NCBI GenBank assembly: GCA_036268425.1
Contig: DATAUE010000149.1
Location: forward strand, 62,001-126,000
Source of the DNA: DATARH01 sp036268425
Lineage (GTDB): Bacteria > Pseudomonadota > Alphaproteobacteria > ATCC43930 > CGMCC-115725
Direction: 5' to 3'
DNA length: 64,000 bases
Below are positions 17,538-26,804 of the stretch, one piece after another. The notes below the pieces were generated by a model that saw only the letters and a program-made list of their open reading frames with translations, had not been told where the DNA came from and did no database searches. How positions within the stretch are numbered: position 1 is the first letter of the stretch; each line of letters starts with the position of its first letter. Both the position numbers and the translations under genes were made by a program.

Positions 17538-19658
17538 GTGGCGCCGGACGCAGATCGCCTTCCTGGCTCCGCCGCCGTGCTGCGGTGGGGGAAGCGGGCC
17601 TGTTTTGGCGCCTGCCTGTCGGCGGTTTTGCTGATTGTCGCCGGGCTTGCCGCTTATTTCATCGCCCCTACACCGCTCCTCGATCGCGCCGGCAATCTGT
17701 CGGTGCTGGTGCTGGCGCGCGATGGGTCGGTGCTGCGTGGATTTTTGACCGCAGACTCCAAATGGCGGTTGCCGGTCACCGTCGACGATGTCGATCCGAT
17801 GTACCGCAAGATGCTGATCGCCGCCGAAGACCGGCATTTCGCGCTCCATCCCGGTATTGATCCGGTGGCGGTGTTGCGCGCGGCCGGACAACTCGCCGTG
17901 CGTGGCCATGTCGTTTCCGGCGCCTCGACGTTGACGATGCAAGTGGTGCGGCTCTTGGAGCGGCGGCGGCGGACCCTGCCGGCCAAGCTGATCGAAATGG
18001 CCGAAGCCATCGGGCTTGAGCGCCAACTCAGCAAGGACCAGGTGCTCGACCTGTATCTAACTTTGGCGCCGTTCGGCGGCAATCTCGAAGGCGTACGCGC
18101 TGCCAGTCTCGCGTATTTCGGCAAAGAGCCGGTGCATCTGTCGGCGGCCGAGGCGGCGCTGCTGGTGGCATTGCCGCGCTCGCCCGAGCATCTGCGGCCC
18201 GACCGTCACTCCGATGCGGCGCAGCGCGCCCGCGACAGGGTGCTGCGCCGCATGCAGGTGCTGGGAATCATCCCGCCGCAAACCCTGGCAGAAGCGCTGG
18301 CCGAGCCGGTGCCGCACCAGCGCCTATCATTGCCCTTATACGCGCCGCATCTCGCACGCGCTTTGCGTGCCGTTGATCCATTCCGGCCAGTGCAGCGCAC
18401 GACGATCGATCCGTATCTACAACGTCAGGTCGAGGCGCTGTTGCGCCGCGAGGCGGGGGCGCTCGATGCGCAGGCGAGCCTTGCGGCGTTGGTAATCGAT
18501 AACCGCACGCGCGACATTATCGCGTATGTCGGCAACGCCGATTACCTGTCGGGTCCGCGGCGGGGCATTCTCGACATGGTGCGGGCGGTGCGCTCGCCGG
18601 GGTCAGCGCTCAAGCCGTTCATTTATGCGATGGCCTTCGACCGGCTGATCATCCACCCGCAGACCATGCTCGACGACCGGAAGCGGCAGTTCGGCGATTA
18701 TGCGCCGGGCGATTTCGATGGGCGGTTTCAAGGTGAGGTCAGCGCCACCGAGGCGTTGCAATATTCGCTCAATGTGCCGGCGGTTGCAGTGCTCGACCGA
18801 CTCGGCCCGGCGCGTTTTACCGGTGCCCTGGCGGCTGCCGGCATCCGGCTGCGCCTGCCGCTGACCGAGCCGGAACCGGGCCTCGCGGTGGCGCTCGGCG
18901 GCGTCGGCATCTCGCTTTACGATCTGGCGACGCTGTATGTCGCGCTATCGCATGACGGCGAGGTGACGCCGTTGCGCACCCGCATGAGCGATCCGCCGCC
19001 GGCCGGCGGAACTGCAATCTTCGGGCCGGCAGCAGCGTGGTACGTCAACGACATCCTCGCCGCCGCGCCGCCGCCGCCCGGCATGCTGCCGGCCGACGTC
19101 AAGCCGGGCCGCCGGCTTGCCTTCAAGACCGGTACGTCGTACGGCTTTCGCGATGCCTGGGCGGTGGGCTATGACCGTCAGGTGACGATTGCGGTGTGGG
19201 CCGGACGGCCGGACGGCACGCCAATGCCAGGACGCAGCGGCCGGGTCACCGCCGCGCCGGTGATGTTCAAGATCGCCGATCTGCTGGGGCCAGCGATGCC
19301 CGAGCCTGCGGCTGAGCCGCCGGCCGGCGTGCTGCGAGTGGCTCGCCGCGACCTGCCGCCGCGCCTGCAACGGCTCGATCCCGGCACGCACGAGACGGGC
19401 AGGGGGCCGAATGCCGGCGGCCCCAGGATCGTCTTTCCGCCGAATGGGGCGATTGTCGCCTGGGATGGCACGGCGTTGGAACTCGAAGCGGCAGGCGGCA
19501 AAGGCCCGCTGCACTGGCTGGTCGATGGCCACCCGCTGCCGCCGGCAACCGAGCGCGGCAAGCCGCAATGGCAGCCGGACGGGGTCGGCTTTGCCCATCT
19601 TGCCGTCGTCGACGCCTTGGGGCGCAGTGCGCAGGCGACGGTGCGGCTGGCGCCCTGA
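17538..19658 (+). CDS. pbpC: Penicillin-binding protein 1C
   Basis: 706 residues with a GTG start 9 bases after the alpha-2-macroglobulin stop. One membrane segment (about 22-41) anchors it in the inner membrane. The GT51 glycosyltransferase domain has catalytic Glu97 in AAEDRHFALHPG. The transpeptidase domain has the serine nucleophile S356 in SALK, SLN at 410-412 and KTGT at 530-533. A BiPBP_C domain occupies about 620-706. PbpC polymerises and cross-links peptidoglycan and is regularly encoded with a thioester macroglobulin; the pairing is thought to protect or repair the envelope when outer defences are breached. Confidence 0.94.
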   Translation: MAPDADRLPGSAAVLRWGKRACFGACLSAVLLIVAGLAAYFIAPTPLLDRAGNLSVLVLARDGSVLRGFLTADSKWRLPVTVDDVDPMYRKMLIAAEDRHFALHPGIDPVAVLRAAGQLAVRGHVVSGASTLTMQVVRLLERRRRTLPAKLIEMAEAIGLERQLSKDQVLDLYLTLAPFGGNLEGVRAASLAYFGKEPVHLSAAEAALLVALPRSPEHLRPDRHSDAAQRARDRVLRRMQVLGIIPPQTLAEALAEPVPHQRLSLPLYAPHLARALRAVDPFRPVQRTTIDPYLQRQVEALLRREAGALDAQASLAALVIDNRTRDIIAYVGNADYLSGPRRGILDMVRAVRSPGSALKPFIYAMAFDRLIIHPQTMLDDRKRQFGDYAPGDFDGRFQGEVSATEALQYSLNVPAVAVLDRLGPARFTGALAAAGIRLRLPLTEPEPGLAVALGGVGISLYDLATLYVALSHDGEVTPLRTRMSDPPPAGGTAIFGPAAAWYVNDILAAAPPPPGMLPADVKPGRRLAFKTGTSYGFRDAWAVGYDRQVTIAVWAGRPDGTPMPGRSGRVTAAPVMFKIADLLGPAMPEPAAEPPAGVLRVARRDLPPRLQRLDPGTHETGRGPNAGGPRIVFPPNGAIVAWDGTALELEAAGGKGPLHWLVDGHPLPPATERGKPQWQPDGVGFAHLAVVDALGRSAQATVRLAP

Positions 19659-19701
19659 GGGTGCTATAACCTCGAAATTACCGCTGTGGAGGAACCCGGC
19701 G

Positions 19702-20145
19702 ATGCCCCGCAACGCCGTCGCTTATGACGAGGATTTCTTCGCCTGGACCGAGGAGCAAGCGCGTCTTCTGCGAGCCGGCGAGGTAGCGGCGCTGGATTTG
19801 GCGAACATTGCCGAGGAAATCGAAAGCATGGGCAGGAGCCTGCGCCGTGAGCTCCGCAGCCGCATCATCGTGTTGCTTGTGCATTTGCTCAAATGGCAAT
19901 ACCAGCCCGGATTCCGGTCGCGAAGCTGGTCATCGACGATCCGGGAACAGCGGCGCCAGATCGGTGATCTACTGGATGATGCGCCGAGCCTCGAAGCGAC
20001 TGTGTCAGCAGAACTGATCCGATTGTATCAGCCAGCCCGCGACAGAGCGGTGGACGAAACCGGCCTGCCGGAAACCGCGTTCCCGGCGGATTGCCCGTTT
20101 ACACCGGAGCAGATTCTGGCTGAGGGGTTTCTGCCAGAAGACTGA
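19702..20145 (+). CDS. DUF29-family protein (copy 1)
   Basis: 147 residues. YDEDFFAWTEEQARLLRAGEVAALDLANIAEEIESMGRS and a C-terminal CPFTPEQILAEGFLPE are the standard DUF29 landmarks. The fold is all-helical and no enzymatic function is established; family members are frequent in cyanobacteria and proteobacteria and often multicopy. ATG 19702 is supported by GGAGG about ten bases upstream. The 3' end overlaps the 3' end of the convergent map gene by 47 bases. A second DUF29 gene lies near 60.3 kb. Confidence 0.82.
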   Translation: MPRNAVAYDEDFFAWTEEQARLLRAGEVAALDLANIAEEIESMGRSLRRELRSRIIVLLVHLLKWQYQPGFRSRSWSSTIREQRRQIGDLLDDAPSLEATVSAELIRLYQPARDRAVDETGLPETAFPADCPFTPEQILAEGFLPED

Positions 20146-20980
20146 GATCATATGGCGGCCGGTGCAGCCCGGCCGGCGAGATCGTGAAAATCTCGTACCC
20201 TGTCTCGGTCACGCCGATCGTGTGCTCGAACTGAGCCGACAGCGAGCGGTCCTTGGTGACGGCAGTCCAGCCGTCGCTGAGCACCTTCACTTCATAGCGA
20301 CCGGCATTGATCATCGGCTCGACGGTAAAGAACATGCCCTCGCGCAGCACAACCCCATCCTCGGGGCGGCCGTAATGCAGGATCGAGGGGGCATCGTGAA
20401 ACACCCGCCCGACGCCGTGCCCGCAGAAATCGCGCACGACGGAATAGCGCAGGCTCTCCGCATAACGCTGGATCGCGTCGCCGATCGCGCCGATATGCAG
20501 CCCTGGCCGCACCACCGCGATACCGCGCATCATCGCTTCATAGGTCGCGTCGACCAGTTTTTTCGCTTTGAGCGGAATGTGGTCGCCGACAAAAAACATG
20601 CGGCTGGTATCGCCGTGCCAGCCATCGAGGATCACGGTCACATCGATATTGAGGATGTCGCCATCCATCAGGCGGCGATCGCCCGGGATCCCGTGGCACA
20701 CGACATGGTTGATCGAGGTGCAGATCGATTTCGGAAATCCGCGATAATTGAGCGGCGCCGGGATCGCATCGTGGTCGACGATAAACCCGTGGCACAGCCG
20801 GTCGAGATCGCCGGTGGTGATGCCGGGACGCACATAGGGCGTGATGAAATCGAGCGTCCGGGCCGCGAGCACCCCGGCCTGGCGCATTGCCTCGAACGCG
20901 GCGGCGCCGTGGATCTTGATCTGTCCGGCGCGCGGGGCGCCGCGTGACATGTCCAGGCCTGCGATCAGGTCCTGCTGCAT
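20099..20980 (-). CDS. map: Methionine aminopeptidase, type I
   Basis: 293 residues. It removes the initiator Met from nascent proteins. Metal ligands are visible in order: NIDVTVILDGWHGDTSRMF (two Asp), GHGVGRVFHDAPSI (His), VEPMI (Glu) and AQFEHTIGVT (Glu); the substrate His is in NHVVCHGIPG. Length is slightly above the usual 250-260 because of an N-terminal extension of about 25 residues and a C-terminal tail of about 28 after the conserved GYEI. The tail is encoded partly over the antisense DUF29 gene. ATG 20980 is used; an internal Met at residue 11 is an alternative. Confidence 0.93.
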   Translation of the reverse strand: MQQDLIAGLDMSRGAPRAGQIKIHGAAAFEAMRQAGVLAARTLDFITPYVRPGITTGDLDRLCHGFIVDHDAIPAPLNYRGFPKSICTSINHVVCHGIPGDRRLMDGDILNIDVTVILDGWHGDTSRMFFVGDHIPLKAKKLVDATYEAMMRGIAVVRPGLHIGAIGDAIQRYAESLRYSVVRDFCGHGVGRVFHDAPSILHYGRPEDGVVLREGMFFTVEPMINAGRYEVKVLSDGWTAVTKDRSLSAQFEHTIGVTETGYEIFTISPAGLHRPPYDLSLLAETPQPESAPV

Positions 20981-21196
20981 TTGCCTATGCCCATCATTCT
21001 GCCTCGCGCCGGCCGAGCCGGCAGCTCATCTCAGGTGATAATCCGATCGCGAAGTGCGGGCAACGCCTGCCGCGCTTGTTTTCTATGCGAAGGTGGGAAG
21101 CGAAGGCAGCGGAGACAATCCTCGGCGCGCGGTTGTGCGAGATGGCGGGTTTGCCTATGAAGAATATCTCGCGAGCGCCATTTCCCCGAGGACCCG

Positions 21197-21994
21197 ATGA
21201 CCGAGGCCGCCCCGGCACCCCAGCCGGCCAACCAACCCGCGACTCAAGCCGTCACTGCCTGCGTGCTGATCATCGGCAACGAGATCCTCTCCGGCCGTAC
21301 TCAGGATGCTAACCTCGCCTTTCTGGCGCAGGGGCTGAACGAAGCCGGCGTGCGGTTGCGCGAGGCACGGGTCATCCCCGACGATGCCGACACCATCATC
21401 GCCACGGTCAACGAGGTGCGGCGCAAATTCGATTATGTGTTCACGACCGGCGGCATCGGGCCGACGCATGACGACATCACCTCGGCCTGTGTTGCCGACG
21501 CCTTCGGGGTCAAGCTGATCATTCATCCCGAGGCGCGGCGCATTCTCGAAAGCCATTACCCGCCGGGTGCGCTGAATGAGGCGCGGCTGCGCATGGCGAT
21601 GGTGCCGGACGGCGCGTCGCTGCTGCTCAATCCGATTTCGCGCGCACCCGGCTTTCGCATGGAGAACGTGTTTGTGCTGCCGGGTGTGCCGCAGATCATG
21701 CAGGCCATCTTCAACGAACTGAAACATCAGCTCCGCGGCGGCGCAAAGATGTTGAGCCGCAACGTCAGCTGCACCCTCGGCGAAGGCGCCATCGCGCGCG
21801 ACCTGGCGGCGTTGCAGGAACGCTATGGCGACCTCGAAATCGGCTCCTACCCCTATTTCCGCCGTGCCGATTTCGGCGTGACCCTCGTCGTGCGCGGCAC
21901 CGACCGCAACCGCATCATTGCGGCGATCGACGAGCTTAAAGCCATGATCCGCGCTCTCGGCGGCGACCCACAGGAGGGGCTGGCCGAAGATTGA
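21197..21994 (+). CDS. CinA N-terminal-type molybdopterin-binding-fold protein
   Basis: 265 residues with the MoCF (MoaB/MogA) fold: LIIGNEILSGRTQDANLAFLAQGLNEAGV, the hallmark TTGGIGPTHDDIT and LPGVPQIM. This corresponds to the N-terminal part of competence/damage-inducible protein CinA, which in some bacteria has ADP-ribose pyrophosphatase activity. The C-terminal nicotinamide-mononucleotide deamidase domain is absent, so this is the short alphaproteobacterial form. The first 18 residues are Ala/Pro/Gln-rich and probably unstructured. It is transcribed divergently from map across 216 bases in which I see no further gene. Confidence 0.87.
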   Translation: MTEAAPAPQPANQPATQAVTACVLIIGNEILSGRTQDANLAFLAQGLNEAGVRLREARVIPDDADTIIATVNEVRRKFDYVFTTGGIGPTHDDITSACVADAFGVKLIIHPEARRILESHYPPGALNEARLRMAMVPDGASLLLNPISRAPGFRMENVFVLPGVPQIMQAIFNELKHQLRGGAKMLSRNVSCTLGEGAIARDLAALQERYGDLEIGSYPYFRRADFGVTLVVRGTDRNRIIAAIDELKAMIRALGGDPQEGLAED

Positions 21995-22037
21995 AACCCT
22001 TCGGTAGGGCATGCGATACAGCTACAGTTGCAACGAT

Positions 22038-22126
22038 GCGGGCGTGGCGAAACTGGTAGACGCAACGGACTTAAAATCCGTAGGGCCGCAAGGCCTGTGC
22101 GGGTTCGATTCCCGCCGCCCGCACCA
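22038..22126 (+). tRNA. tRNA-Leu (anticodon UAA)
   Basis: 89 bases including an encoded CCA end. The acceptor arm GCGGGCG pairs with CGCCCGC (22116-22122), followed by discriminator A and CCA. The anticodon stem ACGGA/TCCGT encloses loop CTTAAAA with anticodon TAA at 22072-22074. A long variable arm marks a class II tRNA, and the T arm GCGGG-TTCGATT-CCCGC is perfect. It reads UUA/UUG-type leucine codons, which are rare in this GC-rich sequence. The gene stands alone between the cinA-like gene and pcaH. Confidence 0.97.
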
Positions 22127-22239
22127 GTTCTTTCGTGAGGCCCGTTGCCGATCGGCAGGCGGTGAAACCGCAGCTTGACGCCTATGACGGCGCGCGCTCA
22201 CTTTGAGGCACGCCGTCAGGAACAGCGAGGCATCTGCAG

Positions 22240-22947
22240 ATGGCCAGCCCCGTGCCTTTTGCCCGGCATCGTCCGGGTACGCAGCCGGATTATCTCTACC
22301 CCGATTATGCCAGCACGGTGAAACGCGCGCCCAAACGGGCGCTGATCCCGTTGGACCACACGTTGTCCGAGATGACCGGGCCGGTGTTTGCCGGTGGTTG
22401 GGCGGGGCCCGATAACATCGATCTGACGCACCAGCATCCGGGAGAGCCGCTCGGCGAACGGATCATTATTGCCGGGCGGGTGCTTGACGAGGATGGGCGA
22501 CCGGTGCGGGGGACATTGCTCGAACTGTGGCAGTGCAATTCCGCCGGCCGCTATCATCACCCGGTCGATCAGCACGATGCGCCGCTCGATCCGAATTTCA
22601 CCGGCGTCGGTCAGGTCGTCACGGGCGAGGAGGGCGAATACCGGTTCCTGACGATCAAGCCCGGTGCCTATCCCTGGCGCAACCAGCCCAATGCGTGGCG
22701 GCCGGCACATATCCATTTCGGCGTGTTCGGGCCGGGTTTCGCGACCCGGCTGGTCACCCAGATGTATTTTCCGGGCGACCCGCTGCTTGCCTATGACCCG
22801 ATCTTTCAAAGCACCGCCGACAGCACGGCGCGCGATCGTTTGATCTCGGATTACGATCCCGGTTTGAGCGAGGCGGAATGGGCGCTCGGCTATCGCTTTG
22901 ACCTGGTATTGCGCGGCCGCCTCGCGACACCGGTCGATCCCGGCTGA
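22240..22947 (+). CDS. pcaH: Protocatechuate 3,4-dioxygenase beta subunit
   Basis: 235 residues. It is the iron-binding subunit of the intradiol dioxygenase that opens protocatechuate to 3-carboxy-cis,cis-muconate. The four Fe(III) ligands are in place with the spacing of the Pseudomonas enzyme: Tyr105 (NSAGRYHHP), Tyr144 (PGAYPW), His157 and His159 (PAHIHF). The N-terminal PcaH-specific region RAPKRALIPLDHTLSEMTGPVF is present. pcaG follows after 9 bases. The rest of the beta-ketoadipate pathway (pcaB, pcaC, pcaD) is not in this window. Confidence 0.95.
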   Translation: MASPVPFARHRPGTQPDYLYPDYASTVKRAPKRALIPLDHTLSEMTGPVFAGGWAGPDNIDLTHQHPGEPLGERIIIAGRVLDEDGRPVRGTLLELWQCNSAGRYHHPVDQHDAPLDPNFTGVGQVVTGEEGEYRFLTIKPGAYPWRNQPNAWRPAHIHFGVFGPGFATRLVTQMYFPGDPLLAYDPIFQSTADSTARDRLISDYDPGLSEAEWALGYRFDLVLRGRLATPVDPG

Positions 22948-22956
22948 GGCGAGGTC

Positions 22957-23544
22957 ATGGCAGACAAGCTGATTCCGACGCCGTCGCAGACGGTGGGGCC
23001 GTTTTTTCATCTCGGGCTGGTGCACGCCGAGTGGGGCGATCTCACCGCCGACAACCCCCAGGGGCAACGCATCACAATCGAAGGTCGCGTCATTGATGGG
23101 GATGGTGCGCCGGTGCCGGATGCCCTGATCGAGGTGTGGCAGGCGAATGCCGCCGGCCGCTACAACCATCCCGACGATCAGCGCGACGACAAGCAACTCG
23201 ACCCGCATTTCCGCGGCTTTGGTCGGGTCGCAACCAATGCCGAGGGCTGCTTCCGGCTGGTGACGATCAAGCCCGGTCCGGTGCCCGGCCGCGGCAATAC
23301 ATGGCAGGCGCCGCACATCAACGTCGCGCTGTTTGCCCGCGGCCTTCTCAAGCACCTTTACACGCGCATTTATTTCGGCGACGAGGCGGCCAATGCCGGC
23401 GACCCGCTGCTGTCGTCGATCGACGACGAGGCGGCGCGCCACAGCCTGCTGGCACATCGAGCCGAAGGTGACAGTGAGCCTGCGCTCTACCGCTTTGACA
23501 TCGTCATGCAAGGCGAGGGGGAGACGGCGTTTCTAGACATTTGA
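22957..23544 (+). CDS. pcaG: Protocatechuate 3,4-dioxygenase alpha subunit
   Basis: 195 residues. It starts with PTPSQTVGPFFHLGL, the usual opening of alpha subunits, and keeps the intradiol beta-sandwich (IEVWQANAAGRYNHPDDQ, TIKPGPVPG, QAPHINVALFARGLL, HLYTRIYFGDE). It lacks the complete iron ligand set, as expected for the alpha subunit, but contributes to the active-site cavity. GAGGT precedes the ATG. It is translated just after pcaH and is the last gene of this two-gene unit; the next gene is convergent. Confidence 0.95.
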   Translation: MADKLIPTPSQTVGPFFHLGLVHAEWGDLTADNPQGQRITIEGRVIDGDGAPVPDALIEVWQANAAGRYNHPDDQRDDKQLDPHFRGFGRVATNAEGCFRLVTIKPGPVPGRGNTWQAPHINVALFARGLLKHLYTRIYFGDEAANAGDPLLSSIDDEAARHSLLAHRAEGDSEPALYRFDIVMQGEGETAFLDI

Positions 23545-23564
23545 CGGCGCCCCTAAGCGAGCAG

Positions 23565-24314
23565 CTACAGCAACTGTCCGCCATCGACCGAGATAGTCTG
23601 TCCGGTGACCCAGCCGGCGAGTGGTGAGGCCAGGAAGACGACGACCGCGGCAATTTCCTCCGGATGCCCAAGCCGGCCGAACGGAATGCTGCGCAGAATG
23701 GCGTTGTAAAGCGAAGGGGCGTCGGTCTTGCGCTTTTCCCAACTGCCGCCGGGAAACTCGACCGAGCCGGGTGCGACGCAATTCACCCGCACGCCTTTCT
23801 TGGCCAGCGCGGCAGCCTCGCTCAGCGTGTACTCCATCAGCGCCGCTTTGACAGCGCCGTAAGGTGCGGTGCGGGCCGAGGCGCGCAGCCCGGAAATCGA
23901 TGAGATATTGATGATTGCGCTGTTGCCGCTTGTCTCGAGGAACGGGACGGCGGCGCGGATCGCACGCACGGTGCCGAGCAGGTCGACATCGATGCTGCGG
24001 GCCCAGCCGGCCTCGTCATGTGTTGTGCCAAACCCCGATGCATTGTTGACCAGGATGTCGATCCCGCCGAGCGCCTCCCCGGCGGCGGCAATATAGGCGG
24101 CGATCGCCGTTGCGTCGGCGACATCGCAAGCCTGTGCGTGCGCCGTGACGCCAAGTGCGGCAATCTCCCGGCGAACCGGATCGAGCGCGTCGGCCCCGCG
24201 TGCGCAGATCGAGACCGCAGCGCCCGCCTCGGCGCAGGCCAACGCGATGGCGCGGCCAATACCACGGCTGCCGCCGGTCACGACCGCCCGTTTGCCGGTA
24301 AGATCAATCTTCAT
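23565..24314 (-). CDS. Short-chain dehydrogenase/reductase
   Basis: 249 residues of classical SDR. The cofactor site is TGGSRGIGRAIA, followed by NNASGFG, the catalytic Ser in NISSISG and Tyr/Lys in APYGAVKAAL, then VNCVAPGSVEFPGG. The C terminus GWVTGQTISVDGGQLL is that of 3-oxoacyl-ACP-reductase-like SDRs. The substrate cannot be deduced. It is transcribed divergently from a TetR regulator 146 bases away, which is its most likely regulator, and converges on pcaG. A link to aromatic catabolism is possible from position only. Confidence 0.87.
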   Translation of the reverse strand: MKIDLTGKRAVVTGGSRGIGRAIALACAEAGAAVSICARGADALDPVRREIAALGVTAHAQACDVADATAIAAYIAAAGEALGGIDILVNNASGFGTTHDEAGWARSIDVDLLGTVRAIRAAVPFLETSGNSAIINISSISGLRASARTAPYGAVKAALMEYTLSEAAALAKKGVRVNCVAPGSVEFPGGSWEKRKTDAPSLYNAILRSIPFGRLGHPEEIAAVVVFLASPLAGWVTGQTISVDGGQLL

Positions 24315-24460
24315 GGGTTTCCGCGCTCCTGCCGCATGATTCGGATTTATCTCGCGATCATGGCGTCGATTGCTGCCGCGTTACAGGGCCAAGCGCTTGA
24401 TCGGCGGCAAAAGAATACGGAGCTGTTGCGTTTTCCTCGGTCAGGATTAAACCTGAAACG

Positions 24461-25180
24461 GTGAAGGACGATGAAACGCCCCTATCGGTTTCCGTGCCTA
24501 TTGAAGCGGAAACGGGAAGCCGCACCCGTGGTCACGGCGGCCGGCCGTCACGCATCGAATCAGCGCGACTTTCCGATCGCATCCTCGACGTCGCGACCAC
24601 GCTGTTTCTGACCGACGGGTTCGGCGCCACCAGCATTGAGGCGGTTGCCAAGCGCGCCGGGATTTCCAAGCGCACGTTCTACCACCGCTTTCGCGGCAAG
24701 GAGGTGCTGTTCGAGGCAGTCGTGCGCCGCTTGATCGAGCGATGGATGCCGCCCTTCGATGCTGCGATGCTCGAAGCGCCGAGCTTGGCCGAAACGCTGC
24801 GCCGCGCCGCCGAATATGTGCTTAATGTGGCGCTGACCTCCGAGGCGCTCGCTCTACATCGCATGGTTATTGCCGAGGCGCCGCGCTTCCCTGGCCTTGC
24901 CCGTATTCTGAACGAGCTTGGCGCGGCGGCCGGGGTCGAACGGATCGCCCGCTATCTTGAGCACCGCATCGCAACGGGCGAGATCCGGCCGGTCGACCCG
25001 CGCTTCGCGGCGGAGCAATTTATTATGATGGTTGTCGGCGGGCCCCGTCGCCGTGCACTGGGCCTCGGCACAGTGATGGAACCCGCCGAACTTGCCGAAT
25101 GGCTCGACCGCACCGTCGAACTCTTTGTCGATGGCTGCCGCCAAGCGCCAAGCGCATGCGGGCCGAATAGAAACACATGA
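24461..25180 (+). CDS. TetR/AcrR-family transcriptional regulator
   Basis: 239 residues from a GTG start. The N-terminal helix-turn-helix reads LFLTDGFGATSIEAVAKRAGISKRTFYHRFRGKEVLFEAVV (about residues 48-88), a textbook TetR DNA-binding region preceded by a 30-residue polar extension. The C-terminal domain with HRMVIAEAPRFPGLARILNELG resembles the TetR_C_7/AefR-like ligand domain. Divergence from the SDR gene over 146 bases suggests autoregulation and control of that gene. I did not identify its operator. Confidence 0.88.
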   Translation: MKDDETPLSVSVPIEAETGSRTRGHGGRPSRIESARLSDRILDVATTLFLTDGFGATSIEAVAKRAGISKRTFYHRFRGKEVLFEAVVRRLIERWMPPFDAAMLEAPSLAETLRRAAEYVLNVALTSEALALHRMVIAEAPRFPGLARILNELGAAAGVERIARYLEHRIATGEIRPVDPRFAAEQFIMMVVGGPRRRALGLGTVMEPAELAEWLDRTVELFVDGCRQAPSACGPNRNT

Positions 25181-25243
25181 CGACAGACACGTCAGAGCAA
25201 GACTGCCGCCAAGCCATCCATCACGGCATCCAGGACGGGATTG

Positions 25244-26797
25244 CTATTTAGCCTCGGCGGCAGTCTCGTAGGTCTTTAAGACCTTGTCGGTTGTAACCTC
25301 GAGTTCGAGGAGCTTCACCGAATAACCCCACAGCGCAGCAGCGTAGCGTAATACAGAGCGGCTGCTTTTTTCATCGAGCAGGACGCCGTCATGGACGTAG
25401 TGCGCGAGGATCAGGCAACGGTCACCGGTGAGGTCGACATCGACAACCTGCACATCAGGTTCGCGACGCGATAGATCGTATTGTTTTGACAGCGCACTGC
25501 GAATCCGGCGGTAGCCGGCTTCGTCGTGGATCGCATCGACGCGCAGCGACGGCTTGCCGGCGTCGTCGTTGATCTGGAATAGCCGGAAGTCGCGGATCAC
25601 CTTCGGGCTGAGGTACTGCAGGATAAAGCTTTCGTCCCGGTAGTTGGCCCAGGCATGGCGCAACACGCCGTAGGCGTCGCCGCAACCGGCGATATCCGGG
25701 AAAAACTCGCGGTCCTCCTCCTTCGGGTCGGTGCAGATGCGCTGGATGTCGCGCATCATCGCAAAACCGAGCGCGTAAGGGTTGAGCCCACTGAACCGCG
25801 GATCGTCAAACCCCGGCTGGAACACCACGCTGGAATGCGAATGCAGAAACTCGAGAATTGAGCCTTCGGTGATCAGGCCCTTGTCGTGCAGCCGGTTCAT
25901 GATCTCGTAATGCACGAAGGTGGCACAACCTTCGTTCATCATCTGCAACTGTTTCTGTGGATAGAAGTACTGCGACACATTGCGGACGATGCGGATCAGT
26001 TCGCGCTGCCAGTCTTCCAGGCGCGGCGCCCGCTTTTCGATGAAATAGAGCAGGTTTTCTTCGGGTAACCCGAGCTTGCGACGGATGTCGCCATGTTTTG
26101 CGGCATCTTCGAGTTCGTCTTCGTCCTTCAGTTCGGCGGGAACGGTGCGCCAAAGATCGTTGTAGGTGGCTTCCTCGTAGGCACGACGGTCTTCGGCGCG
26201 CTGACGCTCTTCGGCGAGATTCAACTTTGAACGATGTGCGTAACGGTTGACGCCATGCTCCTTCAGAGCATGTGCCGCGTCGAGCACCCGCTCGACCGCT
26301 TCGAGCCCGTATTTCTCCTCGCATTTCGAAACGTAATCACGCGCAAAACTCAGATAGTCGAGAATGCCGCCAGCGTCGGTCCATTGCCGGAACAGATAAT
26401 TGTTCTTGAAGAAATGGTTATGTCCGAAGGCAGCGTGCGCAATGACCAGCGTCTGCATCGTCATGGAGTTTTCTTCCATGATGTAGCAGATGCACGGGTT
26501 TGAGTTGATGACGATCTCGTATGCAAGGCCTTGCAAGCCTTTGCGGTACAGCGTTTCGTGATAGGCGAAGCGCTTGCCGAAGCTCCAATGCCGATACATC
26601 AGCGGAAGTCCGACCGACGCATAGGCGTCGAGCATCTGCTCCGAGGTAATGACCTCGATTTGTACCGGGTAGATGTCGAGCCCCAGCTCCTCGAAGGCGA
26701 TTTGCTCGACCGCCTCGTAGACCCGGCGCAATGAGCCGTAATCCCAGTTCGGCCCGGTGAAAAGCGGCATGTCCGCTTTGAGCTGTGCGGCGTCCAT
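25244..26797 (-). CDS. SpoVR-family protein (YcgB homologue)
   Basis: 517 residues from the ATG at 26797. Strong full-length similarity to E. coli YcgB/SpoVR: YPVQIEVITSEQMLDAYASVGLP, AYEIVINSNPCICYIMEEN, HAAFGHNHFFKNNYLFRQWTDA, QYFYPQKQLQMMNEGCATF and NPYALGFAMMRDI. The role is unknown; in enterobacteria it acts with YeaG and YeaH in a nitrogen- or stress-responsive network and in Bacillus SpoVR affects spore cortex. The start is 7 bases after the yeaH stop. A GTG at 26812 and an ATG at 26839, both overlapping yeaH, are alternatives. It is the last gene of the prkA-yeaH-spoVR run. Confidence 0.93.
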   Translation of the reverse strand: MDAAQLKADMPLFTGPNWDYGSLRRVYEAVEQIAFEELGLDIYPVQIEVITSEQMLDAYASVGLPLMYRHWSFGKRFAYHETLYRKGLQGLAYEIVINSNPCICYIMEENSMTMQTLVIAHAAFGHNHFFKNNYLFRQWTDAGGILDYLSFARDYVSKCEEKYGLEAVERVLDAAHALKEHGVNRYAHRSKLNLAEERQRAEDRRAYEEATYNDLWRTVPAELKDEDELEDAAKHGDIRRKLGLPEENLLYFIEKRAPRLEDWQRELIRIVRNVSQYFYPQKQLQMMNEGCATFVHYEIMNRLHDKGLITEGSILEFLHSHSSVVFQPGFDDPRFSGLNPYALGFAMMRDIQRICTDPKEEDREFFPDIAGCGDAYGVLRHAWANYRDESFILQYLSPKVIRDFRLFQINDDAGKPSLRVDAIHDEAGYRRIRSALSKQYDLSRREPDVQVVDVDLTGDRCLILAHYVHDGVLLDEKSSRSVLRYAAALWGYSVKLLELEVTTDKVLKTYETAAEAK

Positions 26798-26804
26798 ACG
26801 CGTA

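Noticed and set aside
22216..23511. 431-codon antisense frame spanning pcaH and pcaG
   Set aside because: Shadow of two well-conserved dioxygenase subunits.
22038..25180. tRNA-Leu as attachment site of an island carrying pcaHG, SDR and TetR
   Set aside because: No integrase and no repeat of the tRNA 3' end was found downstream, and composition does not shift.
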